64,000 nt of DNA from Anisus vortex (lineage: Eukaryota > Mollusca > Gastropoda > Planorbidae): NCBI GenBank assembly GCA_949126835.1, contig OX421494.1:22012196-22076195 (forward strand). Direction: 5' to 3'. Position numbers and translations under genes: made by a program. Below, one piece after another: positions 22,497 to 34,108 of this stretch; positions within the stretch are counted from its first letter, which is position 1; each line of letters begins with the position of its first letter. The notes under the pieces were generated by a model that worked only from the letters and a program-made list of their open reading frames with translations, was not told the DNA's origin and made no database searches.

Positions 22497-22977
22497 AAGC
22501 AGCAATCCGCGTTCGCCAGTTTCTGTGGCCACAGTATACTAGGGGATGTTTGGCCCGCACAATGCCCAGCCGCCTTTATTTTACCCTAACAAATGCCAGG
22601 TAGGCCTATCGAGCTGGGTAGTCCAAAGACTTTAATAAGATGGACCGCTTGCTTTAACATTTCTGATATTTGATGACTAGAATGACTTCTTTTCGGAATT
22701 TCCGATTCTCGTTGGTAATGCACACTTCCGTTTTATTTAATCGCTATAGTTTGCTCCATGGAAAATTAAGATTTGGACAGCTATATTGGCTGCGCACGGA
22801 AAAAGAAAAGAAAACATAAGCTATAAAAAAAATAGAGCAAGCGGTGCGTCTAATTATAGTCTTTGGGTAGACTTAGGAACACCATCCACATTCCCGGGAA
22901 CAAATCCTAGCCTTCACCAGGATTCGAACCCAGAACCTTCGGTACGCCAGTCGAACTGCTCACCGTGGCCCATAATA
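22497..22977 (-). mobile_element. tRNA-derived SINE, copy 2 (interrupted)
   Basis: The left part at 22497-22620 and right part at 22868-22977 together match the SINE. The right part carries GGATTCGAACCCAG, the minus-strand B box. It is split by the MITE at 22621-22867. Confidence 0.8.
22621..22867. mobile_element. 247-bp MITE inserted in a SINE
   Basis: Inverted ends of about 35 bp: GTCCAAAGACTTTAATAAGA at the left, and the reverse complement of the right end reads CCCAAAGACTATAATTAGAC. Both continue into ACCGCTTGCT. Both flanks show TA, giving a TA target duplication typical of Tc1/mariner-type transposases. Removing the segment restores the SINE motif GCTGGGTAGACT. Confidence 0.85.
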
Positions 22978-22989
22978 TTATTTATTAAT

Positions 22990-23645
22990 TATGTATTTAT
23001 TTATACAAATTCGGTATTATGGTATTCATTGCAAGATCTTTTCAAGGTATAAATTGTAAAGTGTATTTACGTTAAACAGTTGTAAATAAAGATTACATGC
23101 ACTGGATAAGTGCATTCAATGATTTTATTTTACAAACATTAATAATTAAAACAATAGACTTATATAAAGCGAGTATATAAGCTTATTAGACTTATAAAAT
23201 AATAAAAACCAAAAATGTGTTTTAGAATTAATTAGAATTATGCTTAAATAGGCCTAAGAAGTTTAGCATAAAAAGTCGTTTGAATTGAATTAGTATATAT
23301 CAATTAATGTGTTCCTTGTCAATGAATTCTCTCTTTACTAAATACTTTAATATCAGCTACGTATTTAAGCACTTCTGAGTGGTCAAATGTAAGCGACCCT
23401 TTGTAGGCTTAATACAGCTTTCATGTGAGGTAAAATATCTGCACACGTGTAAGTTAAACCAAAAGTTGAAAGGAGAGCAAATGATTAGCAGTTGGGTATA
23501 GCAGTTGACGTACCTATGCAGCCTACTTCCAGAATTGAAGGAATGGATAAGCATTGTCGATGCCCTAACTGGGGACTTAAAGGAACTTGATTGATTGACG
23601 TTGCTATTTTTGCAGTGAAAAATATTTTTTTTCCTTTTAGTGGTC
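22990..23645 (-). mobile_element. hAT transposon remnant, reverse orientation
   Basis: The reverse complement matches the 3' part of the hAT elements at 2555 and 29616: a degenerate dimerisation region (FNFWFNLHV on the minus strand, equivalent to a GSTY-type segment) and the AT-rich tail with TTTACGTTAAACAGTTGTAA. No termini remain. Confidence 0.6.
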
Positions 23646-24364
23646 TTTGAGTGCACTTGAGCAACGTGCATAGTCTAGCACAGGGGTCGGCAACCTACCC
23701 ATAGCGTGCCAGACTTGGCACGCGGAGGACGCCCGAAAAAGATGTGTTTTTAATGGCTTCTGTGTGTCATGTCTTTTTTTTTTTCATTAGCTCTCGCTGT
23801 TCAGACTCTGAATATAATTTAATTAAAAATAAGTACTTTTTTTGTCAAATAAATCAAAATGCAGCCATTTCATTATGTCGTTTGCCTGTTATAAAGCGTT
23901 CAGTTTCAGCGGTTAAAAACTAGTCTTTGCGTCTCCTTTGCTTACATCAACGGATACTTACATCAAAAGAATGTGCCGACTACTCCACATTTAGTTGGTT
24001 TTGTTTGTATTATATCGCAATACAAATAATTAGTATCGGTAAACCATTAACTGAATTGATTTTCGCGATTCCAATAATGTTATTATAAAGTATAAATTCA
24101 ACGTAAAAAAATAGTTTGCCACCGAAATGAAAACTCCCCCCTCCCCAACTCCCCACCCAAAAAACAAAATAAAATAAATAAACAACAACCTTAATCGATC
24201 TCGGATTTCCGATGTGAGATTTAAGTTCTATCTTAACAAGAGGATATCTTTCAAATTATTATAATTTCATCATATCGGTAGGCCTATATATAAAAACGTT
24301 TACAATTATTCCAAATGTTATATTATGCGGCAATATATCAGGTATAAGTATAAGTGCCCATAAA

Positions 24365-26415
24365 ATGGCCGAAAATGACAAAAACGCTGCTGCGATGGTT
24401 GGCAAAGAAAAAAGATGTGTCAAATTTCTTGTAAACCACATTGGGAGGCTGCTGTTAAGCTTCTATTGCATTATACACCATGAATGTTTGTGTGCAAAGA
24501 TCTCTTTATTGGACTTGCGCTCCGTAATAGAAACTGTTGTTAAAATAGTCAACTTCATAGTTCCCCACTTTTCGTTGATTTACCGACAATTCAAATCTTA
24601 AATACAAGAAATTGAAAGTGAATATAGAGATCTGCTGTTGCATAGCAGTTTTAACTGGCTTAGTCAAGGTGAAGTGTTCAATAGATTCGTTTCGTGTTTT
24701 GAAGTAGCTAAGATGTTTCTTGATGAAACAATATTTTTCGTAATTGATTGATGAAAAGGGCTGATGAAGATGATGTTTCTGACAGACATGACGACTCATT
24801 TAAATGAGTTGAACTTGCGTTTACAGGACAGGATCAAACAATTCGTGAACTGTTTGGTTACTCATTTTTATTGGAAAGAAATTGGATTGAAACTGGACAT
24901 ATTTATCCTTGATATTAACTTATTGAAGTACTTCCCCAACGTTAAAGGTCATTTAGCTCTATATACTTACAGATAGATGAACTTAAGAAGTAGATTAAAG
25001 CACTCTAAGTGGAGTTTCATAGCATAGAGGAGAGGGGGGCAGGTTGATACAGGGGCAGGTTGATACAAATAGTTTTTTACAGCTATTATACTACGTATGC
25101 GCAGAAGAGTTAGTATGGGAAATAGCTTTCTACTTCCCCTACTTTCGATATAAAAATGGCTTCGCTCGTATCAAAATTGATAATACTGTGAGGAAAATTG
25201 AAATTTGAGCGACTTTTGAAAAATATTGACTTACTATTACGTAAGAGATTTCACAGACACGGTAAGTTCTTTTATTTTATCATCTTTTTATTTAGGTTAA
25301 ATAGGGATTCCTGCATACTTTTATTTAAATTACGATTGTGTTATTTGCGTCTTGTTTTTAATGTAGTCGAATTAATGCAATGTGGTGTAGTGGGGCAGGT
25401 TGATACAGACAATTCGAGGCACATTGATACAATATCCGATTACCTATTTACCCCTTTGGAGAAGCATTTAAACATAGAACAATATTTATTTTTTACAAAA
25501 ATGTATTTTTATTTAATTAGAGAGTTAGGTTCATTGAGTTTAGCTTACATTTAAATCATTTATATTTATTTTTGCTTTACTTTTTATAATGTCTAGCTAG
25601 GATTATTCCTATTTAGAACTTAGCCTAGGGGTTTAACTAGAATGCTTAGGCATTATACAGGCATCTAATAAAAAGGTTTTGCTTAAATACATTACTATTA
25701 AACTATTATTTATCATATTATTTTACGATTATTGTGATTTTGAAATTTAGTTTAAAAGTATTAAATTTAGTATTAAATTACCAGGAATATTAATTTTTTT
25801 AATTGTTTGTCATTTCAGATGGTGCGAAGATGTAAAAGAAAGCCTTACCATGGGGTTACAATAGAAGTTTTATTGACCAGAATTGTTCTAAGTAATAAAA
25901 TAAACAATAAAATAAAATGTTTGGGTTGTTTACTTTGTTAGATTGTCATTGTATTAGTGTTATTATTAAATCTTATTCAATGTATCAACTTACCTCATAG
26001 TGTGTATCATCTTGCTCCTACACGGGGGCAAGATGATACACATTTTTTTTACATTGCTTTTAGAGTTATATTTACTTTAAATATATTCTAATGAATACAA
26101 TTTGTAGATAAAAAGATGCAGAATACCCAGGGGAACAAATAAAAGTATTTATATCCACTCTAAGTATAATGGTTTGCAATTAATGTAAATAAATGTAAAA
26201 TGTGTATCAACGTGCCCCCCTCTCCCCTACATCTGTTTTGAAATGCAGCAAATTGAATTTAAAACATCCGATTTATGGACATCAAAATTTGCCGAATGTC
26301 GAAACAATCTGGAAGAAATCTGCTTAGAAAGGGTGTCAGCTATACTTAAACCGTTTATTTGTATGAAAAACGTTGCATTGGTTTTACTTTCATCTATTGG
26401 CTCAACTTACAATTG
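24365..26415 (+). pseudogene. hAT transposase pseudogene (ZBED5/GTF2IRD2-like)
   Basis: Recognisable pieces in order: AAMVGKEKRCVKFL and SFYCIIHHECLCAKISLLDL (equivalent to the family's DGAPAMVG...CIIHQEALCAK region), VIETVVKIVNFIV, IQEIESEYRDLLLHS, NWLSQGEVFNRFVSC, HLNELNLRLQD and, beyond the nested insertion, KFAECRNNLEEICLERVSAI and SSIGSTYNC of the C-terminal dimerisation domain. A stop after RQFKS, frameshifts and the 1.2-kb insertion show it is dead. This transposase type cuts DNA and inserts it with 8-bp duplications. Confidence 0.85.
25027..26228 (+). mobile_element. Pogo/Tigger-like DNA transposon, internally deleted, 1.2 kb
   Basis: Inverted ends GAGGAGAGGGGGGCAGGTTG and, at the right, the reverse complement GGGGAGAGGGGGGCACGTTG, both continuing ATACA. 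TA lies on both sides. Subterminal copies of GCAGGTTGATACA occur at 25043, 25396 and, inverted, near 25982 and 26023. At 25820 a short frame begins MVRRCKRKPYHGV, similar in layout to the first residues of pogo/Tigger transposases (basic KRK then G), then degenerates. The family assignment rests on the TA duplication and this start, so it is moderately sure. Confidence 0.75.
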
Positions 26416-26853
26416 TTAACAGATTTTCTCATAAAAGATTTTCTCATACAATAAAACTGTTTTAATCCCATAAGAAAGTCGCCTAACTCTTGAAGCTTAA
26501 GCAAGGCTCACATTAATTGATACAGACTAATTGCATTCAAATGCGTTTTTATCTTCTTCAAATAGGCATTTGAGATTATATTTATTTGTTTTAACTTTTA
26601 AAAAACTAGAACAGTTGTTAAGCATAAGTATACGACCATTATATTACGTAATGTGTTAATTCTGTGTTGACTTTTGTATGGTTTCTTAGTAAAGCGCCTT
26701 TTCTTTTTTGATCATGCTACATACATTTAATAATTATTGTTTTAAATAATAATTATGCCAGAGGTTGACTATTTGGCTGTTAGCACGCAGAGTGGGTTAG
26801 AAATTTAGAAATTCTACATTGGCACGCCGCTATCAAGGGGTTGCCGATCCCAG

Positions 26854-27394
26854 GTCTAGCACGTGTGCCATAGGTTGCTGATCTATTCTTAATTGAATCA
26901 GCTGTAAAATTATTACAAACTGATCATGCCCGCATTAGTAAACTTTATAATGTAAAATGGTTACTAATGAACACATATAAGTAGTTTAAAAAGTGTTTGA
27001 TAATGAACACATTAATTGTATAATCATTACCTTTTTATGCTTTTTTATCTTTTATTTATATAATTATTTGTATAAAAAAATACAATATTGCTTTGCCTGC
27101 AGTATTTGAATTATTTTAGGGGAAAAAAATTTACTAAGATGTATTAACACTAAAAACATTATTATTATCTCCCTTGAAAACAAAGTAATTTTTTATGAGT
27201 TTAGTTATTATGATACTAAAGTTTAAATTAGAAGCAAAGTATTGATTTAAATCATCAAGTCATAAAGCAATACAAAAAAAACACATTGATGAATTACAAA
27301 TAATTTAAGACATTTAAAACAACAAAGCGCTAGCAATAATTTATCTCATATATATCGAGGCATTTCAAACAAATGAGAGCTCAAAGTAGATATA
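26854..27394. other. AT-rich spacer
   Basis: No feature seen apart from the right-hand copy of the hAT target duplication at 26854-26861. Confidence 0.5.
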
Positions 27395-28150
27395 CCCGAG
27401 AAACCGTATAAAGCAACACAGAAACTGCCCCTCATATCTACACAGATGGTTTAGCATTTAAAGCCACGGTTAACGCTGGGTTAAGCTCTTACCTGATCTT
27501 CTCTAACAAAAACAAAAAGGCTAGAGATAAGTGCATCATGCGGAAACTACTGAACAAAGTTGATGCCCGGATCATGGATATAGAGCAGGGGTCAGCAACC
27601 TATGGAACGCGTGCCAGACCGCGAATTGATTTTCAATGGCACGCGTAAGACTCCCAAAAAAATGCAATTCAGATACTTCTACAAGAAGTTGAATGCTAAA
27701 GCAGGATGAGATTCAGCCTTTTCGCACGCTTAATGAATTAGAAATCCTTCTTTGGCACACTGTTATCAAAAGGTTGACGACCTCTGCTATAGACTATAGA
27801 GGCAGTATAACATAAAAGAACAACAAACAACTAAAATCAACAGATATAGTCATCTTCACCGACTCCAAATCAGCGCTGCATAACTATAGCTACTAACGCC
27901 TAAACGAGGTAAAAATAAATCACCTTTGTTTGAACATACAATGGACATACAATGGACTACCTAATACGCACATACAACATCTACATAGCACTACAATGGA
28001 TACCAGGACATATGGGCATACTACACAAGGAAAAACTTTCACACTGGCTAGGAAGGGAGAAAGCACTGACCAACATGAAAGACCTGCCAGTTACAACAAA
28101 GTATGTATCATAAAGAAAAAAAAGAACTTTATAAAGAAAAATGTTTAAAT
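27395..28150 (+). pseudogene. RNase H domain fragment of a LINE retrotransposon
   Basis: Conserved RNase H blocks in order: IYTDGLAFKATVNAGLSSYL (catalytic D of the TDG block) at 27440-27500, FTDSKSALH at 27856-27882, LQWIPGHMGI at 27990-28020 and TLARKGESTDQHERPASYNK up to 28100. The domain is split by a hAT MITE at 27586-27786 and has frameshifts. Reverse transcriptase is absent, so this is a 5'-truncated copy. Jockey- or I-type LINEs carry this RNase H arrangement. Confidence 0.75.
27586..27786 (+). mobile_element. hAT MITE inside the LINE RNase H fragment, 201 bp
   Basis: Ends CAGGGGTCAGCAACC and GGTTGACGACCTCTG. Flanks ATATAGAG / CTATAGAC are a partly decayed 8-bp duplication. Confidence 0.8.
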
Positions 28151-29615
28151 CATTGGGTACAAGAAAAACAACTGGATGAAAAACGTACCGAGAAATGAAT
28201 CAGCCCAACGAGCAGGGCAACATAGAATTCCTCTCCTGTAGAGAATACACCACATTCAGCTATGAACAGGACTTCTAGATGACCTGTTAGTCCCCACAAT
28301 AGGCCTCCAGGACTGTGTGAAGGGTCCGCCTCATCAACCAGTTCAAAGCTATTAGGAAGCGAACAGTTAAGATCACACAGCATTGGCGGACTCACAGTTT
28401 TCCTTTGGTTTTAATGGTGTTGTGAAGTTTCCACTCAAACACACGCGCACAATTTTGTTTTTGAAAGTATACATCTAGATGTATTCTCCACTAGAGTGGA
28501 CATGGGAGTTGCAGTTTGTTTGTTGTTTTTTCATATGACATAAAATTTAAACGCCATACCATAGTGACATACGAATAAATACACACAATTCAATTAATAT
28601 GGATACGTATTGTACACAAATAGTTTGCGCTATGTAAAGTAGGCCAACATAATATGTAGAAACAAAATTAACATAAAGAGCATACCAAAGAATGAGGTTA
28701 ATTTAATTCTTTTCATAATCAGCTTCAATGGGGCCGCACTTAACGGAAAGCCGCTCTCGTAGACGTGTTTAAACAACCCTTAAATAGGCTATGGCGCAAT
28801 AACGCAACTAAAGGTTGTAGGGGAAAGGTGCGTCCACAGGTGCCATGGGTGATAACCGAGACTTTAATAAAAAAGTATAAAAAAAAGGAATTGGCTGCTA
28901 ATGATTAGTTTACTGTACTGTTAATTAAAGACAAGCAGTGATTTCAATACACCAACATGTCGTAACGTCTACTTTAGTTAAGTAATACATTATGAAAACA
29001 AACATTCTAAATAGGCGCCGTTTTCAACACTCACCGCAGGCGCCCTAGATACGCCACTGATATAGCGTATCAATGTTTCCCGGTGCAGGTCACAAGGAAC
29101 AGCGAGGACACGCAAAGATTTCAACACAAGAACTTACAACGCCAAATTGAATAGCAATTAAATTGAAAGCGTTTCATTTCCTCAAATGTAAAAGCAGAAT
29201 TCAACAACTCCCTCTATTCAATCTTTTGTAAACAGAAAATACTTTCGCACTAAACAAGGGAATTGATTTTTATAGTGTTTTTTTTTTCTTATTCTTTGCA
29301 AAAAGATAATTTTTATTATACTTCATGGCATTTTATGTTCAGTAGATTTTTTATGACTCAGAGCATTTCTTGTATTTATTTATACGTAAATATCTTTAAT
29401 GTAGATGGTCTTTATAATTTTTTTTGTTTTTAATTACACAAGAATTATTTGATTAAATTAATACTTCATGCGATTATTGGGCCAATATTTGACCAATATA
29501 GGGTGCAATTAGTGACATTCTACTACACTGATTTCTTTCCTTAATTTTTCTTGAATATTTCCTATCTGTTCTGACTACAATTTGAATGTCAAGAAGCGAT
29601 CAACATACTCCACAT
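28151..29615. other. Spacer with a possible transposon end
   Basis: Around 29030-29070 the sequence GGCGCCCTAGATACGCCACTGA looks like the right terminus of a CAGTGGCGTATCTAGGG-type DNA transposon, but no left partner was found. A GC-richer block at 28730-28860 is unidentified. No gene is supported; the minus frame at 28150-28395 shows no family similarity. Confidence 0.4.
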
Positions 29616-29655
29616 CAGGGGTCGCCAAACTGCGGCATGCGTGCCAAGTCTGGCA

Positions 29656-30125
29656 TCCCTGGTACCCACTCCGGAGGGTCCGTCCACCTTCGAGAGTGCC
29701 CGCAGATCAATACGTGAGTGGGAGTCAAGACAATGGTGGAAGAATTGGGACGAGTCTGACAAGGGTCGAGGTGTGTGGCAGCAACTAAAACAGCCAAATC
29801 GATCTGATCCGTGGTGGAGACTCCGCAGGAGAAACAGGCAACCATTGCCCAGTTCCGGACAGGACACTGTCCCATTGGTGCCTATTTCTGACGATTTAGG
29901 CCCAATTTCGATTCGCGGTGTCGACATTGCTTTGAAGCAGAAGAGACGGTCGAGCATTTGCTTTTAGACTGCCCTGCCTTGCAGGAGGAAAGAGTGGATG
30001 GGAACGGTCAACGGTTTGCACCGAACTGTACGGTGATTTAGCTGTGCTACTTAGTACAAGTGTGTTTGTCCTCCGAATCCTAAGAGATTAGTCTCGATTC
30101 AATTACTCCGGTGAAGTGACGTTTA
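29656..30125 (+). mobile_element. 5'-truncated non-LTR retrotransposon, 470 bp
   Basis: Flanked by the 10-bp duplication AAGTCTGGCA (29646-29655 and 30126-30135). The plus strand encodes the end of a LINE ORF2: SIREWESRQWWKNWDESDKG, GVWQQLKQPNRSDPWWRLRR, then in another frame AQFRTGHCPIGAYF and CRHCFEAEETVEHLLLDC (zinc-knuckle type C..C..H..C), LQEER. One frameshift and one stop show it is inactive. No poly(A) tail is evident. Confidence 0.85.
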
Positions 30126-31139
30126 AAGTCTGGCAGAGCGATTTTCAAAGGCACGCGGAAGATCCTCGCCCCAAACAACGAGATTTTTTTTCAATGCTAA
30201 TCGAAACAACATACGTCAGCATAATACATATCTGCTGCGTGTCAAACTCCAAGAACTTCACATTGTACGTTGACTGTTGAAGTTCAGGAAAGTGCAAAGA
30301 TCCCATTCTTGGACTTGTGCCATCTGTGATAGAATCTATTGTTAAGATAGTCAATTTTGTACTTTCTTAAGCTTAATTCATCTACAAGAACATGACATTG
30401 AATATGGAAGTCAGCTTTTGCTGGCTAAGTCTTGAACAGACTCGTTTCTTGTCTGAAAGCAATAACCTCGCTTTTTTGCTATAAAGCCGGAAATGAATGA
30501 TGAGGACTAGCTGTTGAAGCTGATGTTTCTGAACGACATATAGTCACATTTCAATTAGTTGAATTTGCATTTACAAGGTTAAGGTCAAACAGCACTTTGT
30601 TTGGCCAGTGAAATTAGATTTGCGTTGAAACTGGACATATCTCATCGTGAAATCAATTTCATATCATTTAAGTACTTCCCTAATTTGAAACATATTTAGA
30701 GCATTATACAATATAGATAAAAGAGATTTTTTTAGAAGTACATTGCAGTTCACAAAGCGGAGTCTTATAGCCAAAGGGAAGACTTTTAAATTTGATGACA
30801 CATGTTTTCATACCGCATTAAGCCTGACTTGCTTGATCTTACTGTACTTAGTTCTAATTAGATTTTAATCTTTTTTTCTAGTAAAAGAGTATTTGCGATT
30901 TTAAAATGCAGTAAGTTCAATTTAAAACAAAAAAATGTGCATGAAAATGTGCCAACTTGCGGGGACACCTGGAAGAAAGCTGTTCAGTAAAGTCATCTTC
31001 TATACTTAACTGCTCGACGCTGTCGCTGTACGTTCAGCTTTTAGTTCAAATTACACTTATGAACAGATTTAATCTGTCATGAAATCTGTTTTAAGACCAA
31101 AAGAGATCGCTTACACTTGACCACTAAGTAGTGACCACA

Positions 31140-31750
31140 TTTCTTCATCTTCTATTAGCCAGTCTGCAGAGGAGTTTGCTCTCTTGCAGTCAATGCCAGA
31201 CAAACTGGCATTGCCATTCTGGGGTTTTCTTTTGGGCTTTTTTTCAAACTCCGCAGTTCGAGAGAGTTTTCGGCTCTGGGCCCAGCACCTGCGAGTGATA
31301 CCCCTAAACGGGCAACATTGAGTCAGGGCTGAGGTCTGCTGAGGTGGGGCTGGCAACAGTCCATTCTCCGCCATCCACAGAGCCCTCCAAATGGTTATGA
31401 CACTCAGTTGTGCCATTTAATTTTGTACATTCTGGGAATAATTTGTGTTATTATCACATCCTGGATCCAGGCCCCTTCACGACTTTACACCCACCCATCT
31501 CCATGCTACCACTACCAATACCTCGCCCCCCCCCCCCCCAGCATGAGGTGCACAAAAACCTCTATCCAGGGTAGTGCAATCTGGACCTCTGTCGAACAGC
31601 ACCACAAAAGGGAGTTCAAGTTTTACGTGCCTGTATAATACCATATGCACAACCCACTATTAGTCGCCTTTTACGACATGCAAGTGGGACTAAACAGTGG
31701 GGTTATTCTTTCACCTGGTCATTTCCAGGACCCCGATACCCACACGGAGG
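31140..31750 (-). mobile_element. Retroposon insertion, 611 bp
   Basis: Flanked by an identical 12-bp duplication GTAGTGACCACA (31128-31139 and 31751-31762). On the minus strand it includes GTCGTAAAAGGCGACTAA near 31655-31675, a motif that I associate with 3' regions of some animal retroposons. No coding domain is certain. Minus orientation is inferred. Confidence 0.75.
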
Positions 31751-32439
31751 GTAGTGACCACAAATGTAATAGCTCACAAATAGCTCACAAATAGCTCACA
31801 ATTAGCGTAGAACACTCAAGGGCAAGGCGCACATTAATTGATACATAGGCCTACTAATTAATTTCAAATTAGTTTTTATGCAACTTCTTTAATTAGGCAT
31901 TTATTATTATATAATTATTTCTATAACAAATTTATTTCTTTCATTATTTTAATAAATATAATATGCTTATATACTGGCGTTATATTACGTAATTATTCTA
32001 ATTGTTAATGTTTTAAAATAAACTCCTTAAATAGACTACAACTATAACTGTATAGCTCTAATTACATCATAAAATGAATATCATAATACTGGATTTTTAT
32101 CAATAAGTAATAATTAATACATAACAGTTATGTTACAATATATAACTTGTTTGGCATAACTAAAATCAGATTGGTTATCTTTGATTTAAATACAGGGAGA
32201 TAATAATCTCAATAAACCAGGTTTCTTAGCGTTAAATATTTTTTAAATGTTTCTTTCTTCATTCATAAATGCCATGCAATTTATAACATTAAAAATGATG
32301 AAATTATTAAAATATATTGAATATTCTATAAATACTATAAGACTATACTTTTTATATAAACATTTATAAACATCAGATTAACTATCCAATTTGTATCATT
32401 ACTTGCACATCTGTTTATTTCAAATTATCCCAACTAAAG

Positions 32440-32550
32440 ACTGCTACCCATCAGAGCTGAGTAGACTCAGGGACACCCACCAGACCTGAGAACAAATATT
32501 AACCTTCACTAGGATTCAAACCCAGGACCTTCGGTACTCAAGCCCAACGT
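32440..32550 (-). mobile_element. tRNA-derived SINE, partial copy 3
   Basis: Shares CTACCCATCAGAGCTGAGTA, GACTCAGGGACA and GGATTCAAACCCAGGACCTT with the other copies. The left half is missing. Confidence 0.75.
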
Positions 32551-33281
32551 GCCCCTGCATATATTTGTTGTCAGAGAACCAGGACTGCCAGTCTGACACA
32601 GCAAAAGAAAGCTAAATGGAACGCAGAAGAAGAAGAAGCAGTTACTCCTATTACTAGTATCAATTAAATTTAAATTGTTGGACTTTTACCATAAATATGA
32701 AAGTTAAGTGATAAACTTTTTAATTTGCTATAAAATGCGGAAAAAAAAAGAGAATTTTTTTTATTATATATAATTTCTATTTCTTTTTTGCGTTTGAGAT
32801 ATTTTCATCCTGCATAGACAGAAATCTAGATTTTTTACTTTGCCAAACAATTCAGGATGGACTGTAGGAATTTAACATAAACTTAAAAGCTTTTTTAATT
32901 ATACAAATTTAATAAATAGATTAATTTTTATTTGGTCAGTTGTTTTTGTTGTGTTGAAAAAGTTTGTAGAAAATTGTGAACGGAACCGGGTTTTAGGGTT
33001 TTACCAGAATTGTGATCCGGATTCTTTAAAAAAAAATCTGCGTTATCCACGTATCTGGTTCAGGAAGTCTTAGGTGAAAGTAATATATTTATTATCTTAA
33101 TAGCTAAAAGTGTTGTGTTGACTTCTGCACGGTTTCTATGTCAAGCGCCATTGCTTATGTCCTTGGTCTATATAAATCGTGTTTGAAAAATAATCATAAT
33201 AAATATGGTAGAACAGGTTGACTTTTATGCTGTTGGAAAGCTGAATGAATCAGAAATATGACTTTGGCACTCTTTTATAAC

Positions 33282-34108
33282 ATAGTGTCCATTCCATAGT
33301 GTCCATTCCATTGTGTCCATTCCATAGTGTCCATTCCATAGTGTCCATTCCATTGTATCCATTCCATAGTGTCCATTCCATAGTGTCCATTCCATAGTGT
33401 CCATTCCATAGTGTCCATTCCATAGTGTCCATTCCATTGTATCCATTCCATAGTGTCCATTCCATAGTGTCCATTCCATAGTTTCCATTCCATTGTATCC
33501 ATTCCATTGTATCCATTCCATTGTATCCATTCCATAGTGTCCATTCCATAGTGTCCATTCCATTGTATCCATTCCATTGTATCCATTCCATAGTGTCCAT
33601 TCCATAGTGTCCATTCCATAGTGTCCATTCCATTGTATCCATTCCATAGTGTCCATTCCATAGTGTCCATTCCATTGTATCCATTCCATTGTATCCATTC
33701 CATAGTATCCATTCCATAGTGTCCATTCCATAGTGTCCATTCCATAGTGTCCATTCCATTGTATCCATTCCATAGTGTCCATTCCATTGTATCCATTCCA
33801 TAGTGTCCATTCCATAGTGTCCATTCCATAGTATCCATTCCATAGTATCCATTCCATAGTGTCCATTCCATAGTATCCATTCCATAGTATCCATTCTATA
33901 GTGTCCATTCCATAGTGTCCATTCCATAGTGTCCATTCCATTGTATCCATTCCATAGTGTCCATTCCATAGTATCCATTCCATAGTGTCCATTCCATAGT
34001 ATCCATTCCATAGTATCCATTCCATAGTGTCCATTCCATAGTGTCCATTCCATAGTGTCCATTCCATTGTATCCATTCCATAGTGTCCATTCCATAGTAT
34101 CCATTCCA
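33282..34108. repeat. 14-bp minisatellite, about 59 copies
   Basis: Unit CCATAGTGTCCATT, with variants CCATTGTATCCATT and CCATAGTATCCATT and rare single changes. Because 14 is not divisible by 3 and the unit lacks minus-strand stops, all three minus frames encode the same 14-residue repeat (MDTMEWTLWNGHYG). The long minus-strand frames are by-products of this. Confidence 0.98.

Larger units (their letters stand above)
23681..26853 (+). mobile_element. hAT transposon with ZBED5-like transposase remnant, 3.2 kb including a nested element
   Basis: Ends CAGGGGTCGGCAACC and TTGCCGATCCCAG are flanked by an identical 8-bp duplication, GTCTAGCA (23673-23680 and 26854-26861). This is the best preserved member of the family here. 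It carries a broken plus-strand transposase (24360-26415) and is interrupted by the pogo-like element at 25027-26228. Confidence 0.9.
29616..33281 (+). mobile_element. Large decayed hAT transposon with two retroposon insertions
   Basis: The left end is CAGGGGTCGCCAAAC at 29616, followed by the family subterminal palindrome. Transposase remnants on the plus strand lie at about 30240-31060 (SVIESIVKIVNFVL, the family region that reads VTFQLVEFAFTRLRSN here, and a degenerate C-terminal part). The AT-rich 3' tail follows to ACTTTGGCACTCTTTTATAA at about 33260-33280, where the expected terminus is replaced by the 14-bp minisatellite. Insertions at 29656-30125 and 31140-31750 have clean target duplications. 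A SINE fragment lies at 32440-32550. Confidence 0.75.

Noticed and set aside
28150..28395. 81-codon minus-strand frame
   Set aside because: No recognisable family; it lies just after the LINE fragment and has no supporting splice or start context.
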